A stretch of DNA of 64,000 nucleotides from DASRJW01 sp964567755 (lineage in GTDB: Bacteria; Krumholzibacteriota; Krumholzibacteriia; G020349025), in NCBI GenBank assembly GCA_964567755.1, contig CAZMNW010000049.1, positions 110,551 to 174,550 of the forward strand, in the 5' to 3' direction. Position 1 is the stretch's first letter. Each line of letters opens with the position of its first letter. The notes beneath the pieces are model-generated. The model did no database searches, was not told the origin of the DNA, and worked only from the letters and a program-made list of their open reading frames with translations. The position numbers and the translations under genes are program-made. Shown piece by piece: positions 44,448-53,554 of this stretch.

Positions 44448-46148
44448 TCATGAATCATGATCGATGGCCACGATGCGTACGCTCGTTTCCGGCTGGCGCA
44501 ACAGAGTGACGCGTACCGCCGGCGTCCAGTTGCCTGTGTGCGGCAGCGCCGAGCGGATCTCGACGCGGATCAGGTTGCCCTCGACGCTGGAAGTGGGTGA
44601 CTTCCCCATCGACTGCAAGGTCGACGCCAGTGGCACCTCGGGGGAGTCGAGCACCAGCGTCTGCGCCGCGGCTCCGGGCACTTCGATCTGGACCTGGTAC
44701 TTCCGCGCCGGCTCGAAACCGTACTGCACGGCGAGGTCCGTGAAGCCGAGCCCCACGTCGCCGCCGGCAGCCCGCAATTCGAATCGATCCAACGGGTTCA
44801 CCTGCGTGAACCAGCGGCGACCGATGCGCTCGCGGCGCTCGATCAGCACCGCGGTGATGTAGTCGGTGGCGCGCGGATCGGAGAACTCGGCCGCTTCCAC
44901 TGCCGCCCGGATCAACGCGTCGTCGAACCGCATCACGATCTTCGCGCCCCAGAAACCATCCTGTGGCGTCAGACGCTCGAATGCCGGGTTGGGATAGTCG
45001 GGCTTCCAGCCACCGGGATCGAAGTGTTTGGCTTCGAAGCGACCGACACCACGAATCGCTGGATACTCGATCCCGGTCCATGGACGCTCGTAGATCCCCG
45101 CGCTGGCAAAGGATTTGAACATGGTGCCGAAATCCACCAGGTACTCGTAGCCCTCGCTCTTGAGGTTGATGGCGTAGCTGCGGCTGCCGAGGGTGGCACC
45201 GAAGTCGATGAGATAGTGCTTGATGAAGTGCCGGCCGTCTTCTTCGACGAAGAAATCCTTGGCATTGATCTGGCGCGAATCGTTGTGGTGCAACCAGGCG
45301 CAGAACACGCGGTAGGCGCGCAGCTCGCGCCGGTGCTCGTGGGGGATGACGTCGTTCGGGTCATCCTTGCGACGGCCGAGCCAGGCTGGTTGACCGACGA
45401 CTTTGCCCTCGATCAGGCGACTGGCGATGGCACGCAAGCGCCCGTCCAGTTGCACCGGGACTTTGGCGAGGATGGCATCCAGGTCGTTGCGCGTCATCGC
45501 CCGTTTCTTGCCTCCTTGACGCACGGTGGCCTTTTGGCCGATCTGCAAGATCGCAGGATCGAATTGCACAATGTAGTTCTCCGGCACGTTGTAGCCGATG
45601 GCCCAGTAGAAACGAGTGGAGGTCGCTTCGGCACCGGTCGCGAGCTCCGGATCCGCCTTCGGATCGAACTTGATGATGAAAATGTCGCCACGTGGATCCT
45701 CGATCGTGAACCCGGCGGTGACCCCCTCCGTCTTGGGGCGCACGATCGTCCACGGCCCGCGTACATCCGGCCCCTGCGGTGCGTTGGGTCCCTGTCGCAG
45801 TTCCTCCGCGGTCAGATGCTTGCTCCCGATGCGGTTGGTGAACCAGGAGGAATCTTGGATCTCGTCGAGCGGCGTGACATTGAGCGCCTGCTTGGGCGCG
45901 TTCCCCAGCGCCCGGAGGCCGCGTGGGATGTCGAACAGGCTCTTCGTCGGTTGATACAATGTGTAGTCCAGAACGTCGTAGTAGTCGTCGCGCACGCGCT
46001 CTTTGGGTTCGGGCACGTCGTAGCGGTCGTCGTCCTGCACCGGAATCGGTGTCAACGCTAGCCGTGGCCCGCTGCAGGCCTCGAGACCGGCAACGAGGGC
46101 GAGCACCACAAACGCGCCACGAACGTGTGTGTTCGCTGGTCGATCCAT
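44448..46148 (-). CDS. Lipoprotein with protein-kinase-like motifs
   Basis: 566 aa. Signal and lipobox GLEAC (Cys25). The middle has a kinase-like set in the right order: Lys160 in IFIIKFDP, Glu174 in ATGAEATSTRF, the catalytic-loop pattern H288-N-D290-x4-N295 in WLHHNDSRQIN, and D315-F-G in HYLIDFGATLG. The N-terminal SWFTNRIG and the C-terminal 200 residues match no family I can name. If active it would phosphorylate outside the cytoplasm, like Fam20C or CotH, or be a pseudokinase that binds a ligand. ATG overlaps the stop of the Omp85-like gene (TGATG). Kinase assignment is inference from motifs alone. Confidence 0.8.
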   Translation of the reverse strand: MDRPANTHVRGAFVVLALVAGLEACSGPRLALTPIPVQDDDRYDVPEPKERVRDDYYDVLDYTLYQPTKSLFDIPRGLRALGNAPKQALNVTPLDEIQDSSWFTNRIGSKHLTAEELRQGPNAPQGPDVRGPWTIVRPKTEGVTAGFTIEDPRGDIFIIKFDPKADPELATGAEATSTRFYWAIGYNVPENYIVQFDPAILQIGQKATVRQGGKKRAMTRNDLDAILAKVPVQLDGRLRAIASRLIEGKVVGQPAWLGRRKDDPNDVIPHEHRRELRAYRVFCAWLHHNDSRQINAKDFFVEEDGRHFIKHYLIDFGATLGSRSYAINLKSEGYEYLVDFGTMFKSFASAGIYERPWTGIEYPAIRGVGRFEAKHFDPGGWKPDYPNPAFERLTPQDGFWGAKIVMRFDDALIRAAVEAAEFSDPRATDYITAVLIERRERIGRRWFTQVNPLDRFELRAAGGDVGLGFTDLAVQYGFEPARKYQVQIEVPGAAAQTLVLDSPEVPLASTLQSMGKSPTSSVEGNLIRVEIRSALPHTGNWTPAVRVTLLRQPETSVRIVAIDHDS

Positions 46149-47500
46149 CAGTGCAAGCTCCCGAAGCCGATATGTACGCGACTGTCTTCCTCGCTCCAGG
46201 CGAAATCCGTGCGCACGAAGACTCTGTGGCCGGCAACGATGCGAAACCCAAAGCCCCCCGTCGGTTGCAGATCGCGCCACGTCACCTCTTCGAGATTGGG
46301 CAACACGGTGCCGAAATCGAAGAAAGCGAGGGCATCGATCGCCGCATCGTTCTCGAGCCCGAGGTACCAGAATGGGAAGCGATACTCCAGACCCCCTCGC
46401 AGCATGTCCTTGTCGGTGAAACGATAGGTCTGCACGCCACGCAGCGTGCGACTGCCGCCGAGACGTTCGAGCCGGAAGAAAGGAATCGTCGCGTCGGCGA
46501 AATTGTCGGTAATCATCCCGGCGAGACGCAGCCCGAGCGCACGCCGCGCACCCGGCAACGGCAAGTATTGGCGCAGTTCGATGCCATACTTGGCGAAGGA
46601 ATTGTCCGTGTCCCCCACGCCACCTACCAGATGGACGCTGGCCTGCGCAAAGCTGCCGCGGGTGGCGTAGGTGGGATTGTCGCGACGATCCCAGGCGAGG
46701 GCGAGGCCACCCTCGACGAAATCGAAACGTCCCTGTAGGCCTTCAATGTCTTCGTTGCCTGCGAACTGAGACTGCGACGTCGGATAGTCGTCGTTCTCGC
46801 CGGGACGCGTGTCGTTGCGCGAAAAACCGGCGTCGAATGCTAGCTTGACGCTGGTATCGCCGGCGATCTCGCCGTGGATCATGCCACTGGCAATGCCGAG
46901 CTCGTAGTTCGAACGCGCATTCAGATCACTGTCGATCCCCAGGCCGTAGAACGACTCTTGCGCCAATTCCAGATACTGACCCCGTAACCACAGTCGCGCA
47001 CCCCCCAAGCGCAGGGTATCGAGCTGCACGTAATACTGTTGGTAGCCACGATTCGTCGCTCCACCGAAGAACCGCAAGTTCACCGGCCCGGTGAGTGCGT
47101 GCGGCAAGCGGTAGCCGACACCGCCGCCCAGGCCGCTGTGCCCAGACTCGAGCCTCGCCTCGATGCTCACGCCATCCTCTTCAGCAGCTCGGAGGAACGT
47201 CCCAATCTTTTGTGTCAGCGGATCCGGCCGCTTGCGGACGAACCAGTGCTCGACCGGATAGTTCAGGAGTTGGAAGGGAAACTCGATGACTCGGACTGGG
47301 AACAACGCAATCGACTTCGCCGGGTGCGAGGCGTAGCGCTGGCGCCTTGCCTCCAACCCGGGCTCTTCACGCAATGGGCGATCCGACGGCTCCTCCTGCG
47401 CCAGACCAACCAGCGGGAGAAGTGCCAAGCCCAGCCAAGCGAAGAACGAGAAACGACGCATGCGCTGGCGTTGGCTCGCATCCTTCATGTCGCGACCCAT
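46148..47500 (-). CDS. Omp85/BamA-TamA-like outer-membrane barrel protein
   Basis: 450 aa, signal peptide (LGLALLPLVGLAQ), then a surface-antigen barrel. The characteristic LERLGGSRTLRGVQTYRF corresponds to the VRGF/Y loop of Omp85 proteins, and it ends with alternating strands. It is too short for more than a minimal periplasmic part: POTRA repeats are not visible, so it is not BamA itself but a short relative. ATG 47500 is used; ATGs at 47488 and 47461 are in frame. It is the first gene of the three-gene cluster. Confidence 0.85.
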   Translation of the reverse strand: MGRDMKDASQRQRMRRFSFFAWLGLALLPLVGLAQEEPSDRPLREEPGLEARRQRYASHPAKSIALFPVRVIEFPFQLLNYPVEHWFVRKRPDPLTQKIGTFLRAAEEDGVSIEARLESGHSGLGGGVGYRLPHALTGPVNLRFFGGATNRGYQQYYVQLDTLRLGGARLWLRGQYLELAQESFYGLGIDSDLNARSNYELGIASGMIHGEIAGDTSVKLAFDAGFSRNDTRPGENDDYPTSQSQFAGNEDIEGLQGRFDFVEGGLALAWDRRDNPTYATRGSFAQASVHLVGGVGDTDNSFAKYGIELRQYLPLPGARRALGLRLAGMITDNFADATIPFFRLERLGGSRTLRGVQTYRFTDKDMLRGGLEYRFPFWYLGLENDAAIDALAFFDFGTVLPNLEEVTWRDLQPTGGFGFRIVAGHRVFVRTDFAWSEEDSRVHIGFGSLH

Positions 47501-47545
47501 TCTCGAACGATCCGCGTCTCGTGTCCGAATCCATCCCGCCTGCGC

Positions 47546-47586
47546 AATAAAAACCGAGGCGTCACGATAACGCAATCGTGCGCGCC
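47546..47586 (-). terminator. Rho-independent terminator after murA
   Basis: On the minus strand a stem of GGCG and CACGAT pairing with ATCGTG and CGCC (small internal loop, TGCGTT apex) is followed by GGTTTTTATT. It lies 35 bases past the murA stop and separates murA from the Omp85-like gene. Confidence 0.6.
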
Positions 47587-47620
47587 TTGCAATCACCGGT
47601 GATGATGACGCGACGGGACG

Positions 47621-48889
47621 TCACTCGCCAAGTTCGCGCTGGCGCTGAATCGGTGCGCCCAGAGCCGCGAACTTCTCCTCGAGGCGTTCGTAGCCGCGAT
47701 CGATATGATAGACACGCGAGATCTCGCTGCGTCCTTCGGCCGCGAAAGCGGCGAGGATGAGCGCGGCGCTGGCGCGCAGATCGGTGGCCATGACCGGCGC
47801 GGCGCTCAGGCCCGGCGCACCCGTGACCACCGCGATGTTGCCGTCGAGGCGGATCTTGGCGCCGAGGCGGCGCAGTTCGGGGACGTGCGTGAAGCGATCC
47901 GGATAGATAGTTTCTGTGATCAGGCTGACTCCCGGCGCGACGGCAAGCGCTGCCATCATTTGCGCCTGCAGGTCGGTCGGAAATCCTGGATACGCTGCCG
48001 TGGTGACATCGACAGGTTGCAGAGCGGCCGCGCGCTCGTGGACCTGAACCCAGCCATCGCCCACTTCGATCGCGGCTCCCATTTGCTGCATCTTCTCGAG
48101 CAAGGCGTGCAGGTGATCGGGGCGGCAGTTGTCGACGCGAACGCTGCCTCCCGTCAGCATGCCGGCAATCAGGAACGTACCGGCTTCGATGCGATCCGGC
48201 ATCACGGTGTGTTGCAACGGCTGCAGCTCGTGCACGCCGTCGATCACGATCGAGTAGCCGCCGGCACCTTCGATGCGCGCGCCCGCATGGTTCAACGCCG
48301 CGGCGATCTCCGCCACCTCGGGCTCGCGCGCGGCGTTCACCAACGTCGTTCTTCCATGCGCCAGAACCGCCGCCATCATGACGTTGATTGTCGCGCCGAC
48401 GCTCGAAATCTCGAAGAAGATTTCCGTGCCGTGCAGGCCGCGGGGCGCGTGTGCAAGCACGTAGCCGTGGGAAAGCGAGATCTGCGCTCCCAACTTCTCC
48501 ATCCCCATGAGATGGAGGTCCACGGGTCGCGGCCCCCAGGCACAGCCGCCCGGGAGGCTGACCTTGGCCCGACCCTTCTTCGCCAGCAACGGTCCGAGCG
48601 CGTAAACGGACGCGCGCATCGTTTTCACCAGCTCATACGGCGCTTCGCAATAGTCGTAGCCCGTGGTGTCAATGCGCATCGTGCTGCCCACGTGCTCGAC
48701 CCTGCAGCCAAGTACGCGCAACAAGTGCGCCATCGTTTCGGTATCTCGCAGGTGCGGCACGCCTTCGAGTCGGCTCGGCCCATCCATGAGCAAAGCGGCC
48801 GTCATGGCCGGCAAAACCGCGTTCTTGGCGCCGCTAGCCGCCACCGTGCCCGCAAGCCGCACCGGCCCATCGATCACAAACCGATCCAA
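47621..48889 (-). CDS. murA: UDP-N-acetylglucosamine 1-carboxyvinyltransferase
   Basis: First committed step of peptidoglycan synthesis. 422 aa. Lys22-Asn23 in SGAKNAVLP, catalytic Cys116 in LPGGCAWGPRPVDLHL and the later TAAYPGFPTDLQ are standard, and Cys means fosfomycin-sensitive. The start is TTG at 48889 with AGAGGGAG seven bases ahead. It is the last gene of the rho-rpmE-prfA-prmC-murA run. Confidence 0.97.
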   Translation of the reverse strand: MDRFVIDGPVRLAGTVAASGAKNAVLPAMTAALLMDGPSRLEGVPHLRDTETMAHLLRVLGCRVEHVGSTMRIDTTGYDYCEAPYELVKTMRASVYALGPLLAKKGRAKVSLPGGCAWGPRPVDLHLMGMEKLGAQISLSHGYVLAHAPRGLHGTEIFFEISSVGATINVMMAAVLAHGRTTLVNAAREPEVAEIAAALNHAGARIEGAGGYSIVIDGVHELQPLQHTVMPDRIEAGTFLIAGMLTGGSVRVDNCRPDHLHALLEKMQQMGAAIEVGDGWVQVHERAAALQPVDVTTAAYPGFPTDLQAQMMAALAVAPGVSLITETIYPDRFTHVPELRRLGAKIRLDGNIAVVTGAPGLSAAPVMATDLRASAALILAAFAAEGRSEISRVYHIDRGYERLEEKFAALGAPIQRQRELGE

Positions 48890-48914
48890 GTCTTACTCCC
48901 TCTCTTCCCCCGCA

Positions 48915-49054
48915 GCGACTGCCGCACTTTCGGTTCGGGCGGCGTCACGAGCGCGTCCGCGAGCGCAGGAGGCGCGAGCAGCGCTCGTGCCGAGCGACGA
49001 GCGCGCAGGATGCGCGCGAGGAGCGTCCGCCCGAACCGAAAGTGCGGCAGTCGC
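48915..49054. repeat. 28-bp perfect inverted repeat between prmC and murA
   Basis: Arms at 48915-48942 and 49027-49054 are exact reverse complements, each starting/ending GCGACTGCCGC / GCGGCAGTCGC. The 84-base interior holds a second palindrome (GCGCTCGT ... ACGAGCGC). One arm ends two bases from the prmC stop; the other lies just before the murA ribosome-binding site. There is no U-run, so it is not an ordinary terminator. Confidence 0.85.
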
Positions 49055-49056
49055 CG

Positions 49057-49926
49057 TCAGCGTCGAGCAAGAACGACGCGCTCGTGCCCGCCGTAGTCGC
49101 GCAGCACCGTCACGTCATCGAGCGCCGCGGCGGCGAACAGCGCCCGCACCGCCGCGCCTTGGTCGGCGCCGATCTCCACCGCCAACGTCCCTCCGGGCAC
49201 CAGAAAGCGCAAGCCTTCGCTACAGAGCCGATGATAAAAGTGCAACCCATCGGCCCCGCCATCCAGCGCCGTGATGGGCTCATGGTCGCGAATCACGCTG
49301 GGAAGTCGTTCCAGGTCACCGCTGCGCACATACGGTGGATTGGAGACGATGGCGTCGAACGTTGCCGCTAGCTCCGGCGCCACCGCCGCGAACACGTCGC
49401 TGACGATCACCTGGACGCGATCATCGACGGCGTGCCGCTTGCAGTTCACGCGCGCGAGACTCGCGGCTTCGGCGCGAATCTCGGTGCACCAGATTTCCGC
49501 GCGCGGCAGCAATGTCGCCAAGCACACCGCGATGGCCCCGCAGCCGACACCGAGCTCGAGAATGCGTGGTGGCGCTGCCGCGGCGCCGAAACGTTTGGCG
49601 ACGGCCTCGACCAAGATCTCGGTTTCGGGGCGCGGAATGAGCGCACGCCGGTCGGTTCGAAATGGCAGCCCCATGAACTCGGTTTCGCCGACCAAATATT
49701 GCAGCGGTTCGCCGCCCGCGTAGGCGCGGACCAACGTGCGGTAGGCAGCGAGCTCGGTTGCCCCCAGTTCGCGCTCGCTCGTCAAGTAGAGGTCGACTCT
49801 CTTGCAGGTGAGGACGTGCGCCAACAGACGCTCCGCCGCCAGGCGCGGCGCGCTCGCGCCACGGTCGGTGAAGAACTGCGCCGTGGTGCGCAACAGATCG
49901 AGCGTCTTCCAGGTTTGCACCGTCAT
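49057..49926 (-). CDS. prmC: Peptide chain release factor N5-glutamine methyltransferase
   Basis: Methylates the Gln of the GGQ motif of release factors, here the product of the adjacent prfA. 289 aa. SAM-binding LELGVGCGAIAV and the catalytic NPPY (196-199) are present. ATG 49926 starts MTVQTWK; the frame extends upstream over prfA but that is shadow. Gap to prfA is seven bases. Confidence 0.96.
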   Translation of the reverse strand: MTVQTWKTLDLLRTTAQFFTDRGASAPRLAAERLLAHVLTCKRVDLYLTSERELGATELAAYRTLVRAYAGGEPLQYLVGETEFMGLPFRTDRRALIPRPETEILVEAVAKRFGAAAAPPRILELGVGCGAIAVCLATLLPRAEIWCTEIRAEAASLARVNCKRHAVDDRVQVIVSDVFAAVAPELAATFDAIVSNPPYVRSGDLERLPSVIRDHEPITALDGGADGLHFYHRLCSEGLRFLVPGGTLAVEIGADQGAAVRALFAAAALDDVTVLRDYGGHERVVLARR

Positions 49927-49933
49927 GGAGTTC

Positions 49934-51004
49934 TCACTGCGCCGCGAGCAGCATGCGCTGATGCTCGGTGACCAGCGCCTGGATGACAGCGTCGAGATCG
50001 CCATCCAGAACCTCGGCCAAGTTGTGCACCGACAGGCCGATGCGGTGATCCGTCAGCCGCGACTGCGGGAAGTTGTAGGTGCGGATCTTGTCCGACCTTT
50101 CGGCCGTGCCGATCTGGTTCTTGCGCTCTGCCGCGCGCTTCTCCTGCTGCTCCGCCCGCTGCGCCTCGTACAAGCGCGACCGCAGGATCTTCATTGCCTT
50201 CTCGCGGTTCTTGAGCTGCGAGCGTTCGTCTTGGCAACGCACCTCGATCCCAGTGGGGACGTGCACGATGCGCACGGCCGAATCGGAAGTGTTGACATGC
50301 TGGCCACCGGGTCCCCCCGCGCGCATGGTTTCGATCTGCAGATCGGCGGGGTTCATGTCCACCTCGACGGCTTCGACTTCGGGCAACACGGCGACGGTGG
50401 CGGTCGAGGTATGAATGCGGCCGCTGGCTTCGGTTTCGGGGACGCGCTGGACACGATGCACGCCGCTTTCGAAGCGCAGCCGGCCGTACGCCCCCGGTCC
50501 ACTCATACTGAAGATGATCTCCTTGAAGCCGCCGATTCCTGTCGGACTGGACGACAACACGTCGATCTTCCAACCCCGGCGCTCGGCGAAGCGGTGGTAC
50601 ATGCGCGCCAGGTTGGCGGCGAACAGCGCCGCTTCGTCCCCGCCCGTGCCGGCACGGATTTCGACGATCGTGCTCTTCTCGTCCAGCGGGTCCGGTGGCA
50701 CCAGCAGTTGCTCGAGCTTGGCGTGCAACTCGACTTCGCGCTTGCGCAGTGCATCGGCTTCCTGCCGTGCCAGCTGCCGCATCTCGGCATCGTCGCTCGC
50801 CTGCTGCAACTCCATGGCTTGCTCGCGCTCGCTGGCGACGCGCGAGAATTCGCGCGCGGCCTCCACCACGTGGCGCAGGCGGGCGTGCTCACGCGACAGC
50901 TCCAGCAAGCGCCGGGCATCGCGCAGCACCTCGGGATCGCCGAGCTGTTGCTCGATCGATTCGAACTTGGAAATGATGCCTTGAAGCTTCTCGGGTGTGA
51001 TCAT
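49934..51004 (-). CDS. prfA: Peptide chain release factor 1
   Basis: 356 aa. GGQ at 233-235 (RAGGPGGQHVNTS) and the P-x-T codon-recognition tripeptide as PET (189-191) in RVQRVPETEASGRIHTS, which marks RF1 (UAG/UAA) rather than RF2. ATG 51004. Followed by prmC, which modifies it. Confidence 0.97.
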   Translation of the reverse strand: MITPEKLQGIISKFESIEQQLGDPEVLRDARRLLELSREHARLRHVVEAAREFSRVASEREQAMELQQASDDAEMRQLARQEADALRKREVELHAKLEQLLVPPDPLDEKSTIVEIRAGTGGDEAALFAANLARMYHRFAERRGWKIDVLSSSPTGIGGFKEIIFSMSGPGAYGRLRFESGVHRVQRVPETEASGRIHTSTATVAVLPEVEAVEVDMNPADLQIETMRAGGPGGQHVNTSDSAVRIVHVPTGIEVRCQDERSQLKNREKAMKILRSRLYEAQRAEQQEKRAAERKNQIGTAERSDKIRTYNFPQSRLTDHRIGLSVHNLAEVLDGDLDAVIQALVTEHQRMLLAAQ

Positions 51005-51035
51005 GGCCGTCGCCGGGAGCCGCGAGCAGCGGCGT

Positions 51036-52028
51036 TCAGGCGCCGACGGCCGCGGCCTGCAGCGCCGATTGCGGCGCTTCGCTCTCCAGACCCTCGTAGA
51101 CCAAGCATGCCTTCACCGCCACCATCGCCACTTCCACTTGTTCCAACGTGGGTTCCTGAGTCGTGATGCGCTGCAGCCACAAACCCGGCTGGATGATGGG
51201 CCACATCCAAGTCTGCCACCTGGGCTTCGCCGAAAGCTTGATAAGCTCGTAAGCGATGCCCCCGATCAGCGGCACGCACGCCAAGCGCAAGAAGCGCTCT
51301 CCCACGCTTTCGGGGCGCCCAAAGAAACTGAAAACGACGATGCTGGTCAACATCACCAGCAGCAAAAAGCTCGTGCCGCAGCGCGGATGAAAGGTCTTGA
51401 AACGCAAGGTGGATTGCGGCAGCAGCGGCAATCCGCCTTCGAAGACGAAAATCGATTTGTGCTCCGCCCCATGGTACTGGAACACACGCCGCATTTCTTT
51501 CCACAGCGAGATCACCCAGATGTAGGCCAGAAAGATCACCAAACGGAACACGCCGTCGACCAGGTTGAAGGCGATGCCGCCGCGCACCCCGGTCCATTCG
51601 GTGAGCACAAGTGGCACGTAGAAGAACAGCCCGACGCCGCCGACGAGCGCCACTCCGAGCGGCACCGTCATGGTCAGTTGCTGCACCCAGCCCTGGCGCT
51701 GCTTCTGTTGCTTGCGCTCTTCCTCGGCCATCGCCTGCTCGGCCGACCAGCTGAGCGACTGCATCCCCAGATACAGCGTCTCGACGAGATTGACCGCGCC
51801 GCGCAGCAATGGAATGTCCAGCCATCGCAGGCGCGCGGTGATGCCGCGGAACGGCCGATGCGTCACCTCGATGCCACCGTCGGGCTTGCGCACCGCGGTG
51901 GCGACCGCCGACGGCGACCGCATCATCACGCCTTCGAGCACAGCCTGGCCGCCGATGGTAAAGCGCGGAGAATTCGAGTTCGGAGTCGGCAACGGCAGTC
52001 CTCTGCTCTGGTGTTTCGAGCCCGCCAC
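51036..52028 (-). CDS. DUF1385 membrane protein (YqhQ-like)
   Basis: 330 aa. The N-terminal GGQAVLEGVMMRSP and the YHGAEHKSIFVFE and FHPRCGTSFLLLV motifs are diagnostic of DUF1385; four or so membrane segments follow. Role unknown, but it is regularly found between rpmE and prfA, as here. Start is a GTG at 52028, 13 bases after rpmE. Confidence 0.93.
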   Translation of the reverse strand: MAGSKHQSRGLPLPTPNSNSPRFTIGGQAVLEGVMMRSPSAVATAVRKPDGGIEVTHRPFRGITARLRWLDIPLLRGAVNLVETLYLGMQSLSWSAEQAMAEEERKQQKQRQGWVQQLTMTVPLGVALVGGVGLFFYVPLVLTEWTGVRGGIAFNLVDGVFRLVIFLAYIWVISLWKEMRRVFQYHGAEHKSIFVFEGGLPLLPQSTLRFKTFHPRCGTSFLLLVMLTSIVVFSFFGRPESVGERFLRLACVPLIGGIAYELIKLSAKPRWQTWMWPIIQPGLWLQRITTQEPTLEQVEVAMVAVKACLVYEGLESEAPQSALQAAAVGA

Positions 52029-52041
52029 GCAGCCGGCAGGA

Positions 52042-52269
52042 TCACGACGCGCCGGCGGACGCGGGCTTCTTGTTCTTGGCGTACCTCAGCCGGAAGCGTT
52101 CGACACGACCCGCGGTATCCACCAGCTTCTGCTTGCCGGTGAAGAACGGGTGACAGCTCGAGCAGATTTCCACGCGGACCTCTTCCTGCGTCGACCGGGT
52201 CTCGATGGTGTTGCCGCAGACGCAGATGATCCGCGCGTTCACGTACTCGGGATGGATTTCGCCTTTCAT
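52042..52269 (-). CDS. rpmE: 50S ribosomal protein L31
   Basis: 75 aa, zinc-binding (C+) form with CVCG and CSSC ligands, opening MKGEIHPEYV. ATG 52269. Lies 31 bases after rho, the usual neighbour. Confidence 0.97.
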   Translation of the reverse strand: MKGEIHPEYVNARIICVCGNTIETRSTQEEVRVEICSSCHPFFTGKQKLVDTAGRVERFRLRYAKNKKPASAGAS

Positions 52270-52300
52270 GCTCCTCCAATCGAAAGGGGCCCCCGGCTCC

Positions 52301-53554
52301 CTAGCTGGCGGTGTTCATCGACTCCAGGAACTTCTTGTTGCTGCTGGTCTTCGACAGCTTGTCGATGAGGAACTCCATGGCTTCCACCGACGGCTTCTCG
52401 TCGAGAAACTTGCGCAGGATCCAGACCTTGTGCAGGACCGCCGGCGGCAGCAACAGCTCCTCTTTGCGCGTCCCGGACTTGTTGATGTCGATGGCCGGGA
52501 AAACGCGCCGGTCGGCTAGCCTGCGGTCGAGAACGAGCTCCATGTTACCCGTGCCCTTGAACTCTTCGAAGATGACCTCGTCCATGCGGCTGCCGGTCTC
52601 GATGAGCGCGGTGGCGATGATGGTGAGGCTGCCGCCGTGCTCGATGTTGCGCGCCGCACCGAAGAAGCGCTTCGGCTTCTGCAGAGCGTTGGAATCGACA
52701 CCGCCCGAGAGGATCTTGCCGCTGTGCGGCACGACCGAGTTATGGGCGCGTGCCAGGCGCGTGATCGAGTCGAGCAGAATGACGACGTCCTTGCCGTGCT
52801 CCACCAGGCGCTTCGCCTTCTCGATCACCATGTCGGCCACGTGCACGTGGCGCTCCGCCGGCTCGTCGAAGGTCGAGCTCACGACCTCGCCTCTCACCGA
52901 GCGCTGCATGTCGGTGACTTCCTCCGGACGCTCGTCGATGAGCAGCACGATGAGGACGATCTCCGGATGATTGGCGGTGATGGAATTGGCGATCTTCTGC
53001 AGCAGGATGGTCTTGCCGGCCTTGGGCGGCGAGACGATGAGACCACGCTGGCCTTTGCCGATCGGCGACAGCAGATTGATGATGCGGCAGGAGATCTCCT
53101 CGGCCTCTGTCTCGATGTTCACCTGCTCTTCGGGGTAGAGCGGCGTCAGGTTGTCGAACAGCGTCTTGGTCTTGGCGATCTCGGGATTCTCGTAGTTGAC
53201 GGCTTCGACCCGCAGCAGGGCAAAGTAGCGTTCGGTGTCCTTGGGCGGACGAATTTGCCCCGAAACGGTGTCGCCGGTGCGCAGGTCGAACTTCTTGATC
53301 TGCGACGGGGAAACATAGATGTCGTCTGGCCCGGGCAAGTAGTTGTAGTCCGGCGAACGCAGGAATCCATAGCCCTCGGGGAGGATCTGCAGCACCCCTT
53401 CGGAGAAGATGACGCCGTTTTTCTTGGTCTGCGCCTCGAGAATTTCGAAGATGAGTTCCTGCTTCCGCAGCCCGCTGGTGTTGGCGATCTTGAGGTCGCC
53501 CGCGGTCTTGAGCAGTTCTTCGATCTTCTTGTTCTTGAGAGCCGCAATGTCCAT
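52301..53554 (-). CDS. rho: Transcription termination factor Rho
   Basis: Hexameric RNA helicase. RNA-binding N-domain with SEGVLQILPEGYGFLRSP, Walker A SPPKAGKT (the Rho form), IVLLIDERPEEVTDM, Walker B VVILLDSITRL and the Q/R-loop GGVDSNALQKPKRFFGAARN. ATG 53554 (MDIAALKNKKIEEL) gives 417 aa, matching other Rho proteins; ATGs at 53650 and 53764 would add a low-complexity N-extension. Confidence 0.96.
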   Translation of the reverse strand: MDIAALKNKKIEELLKTAGDLKIANTSGLRKQELIFEILEAQTKKNGVIFSEGVLQILPEGYGFLRSPDYNYLPGPDDIYVSPSQIKKFDLRTGDTVSGQIRPPKDTERYFALLRVEAVNYENPEIAKTKTLFDNLTPLYPEEQVNIETEAEEISCRIINLLSPIGKGQRGLIVSPPKAGKTILLQKIANSITANHPEIVLIVLLIDERPEEVTDMQRSVRGEVVSSTFDEPAERHVHVADMVIEKAKRLVEHGKDVVILLDSITRLARAHNSVVPHSGKILSGGVDSNALQKPKRFFGAARNIEHGGSLTIIATALIETGSRMDEVIFEEFKGTGNMELVLDRRLADRRVFPAIDINKSGTRKEELLLPPAVLHKVWILRKFLDEKPSVEAMEFLIDKLSKTSSNKKFLESMNTAS

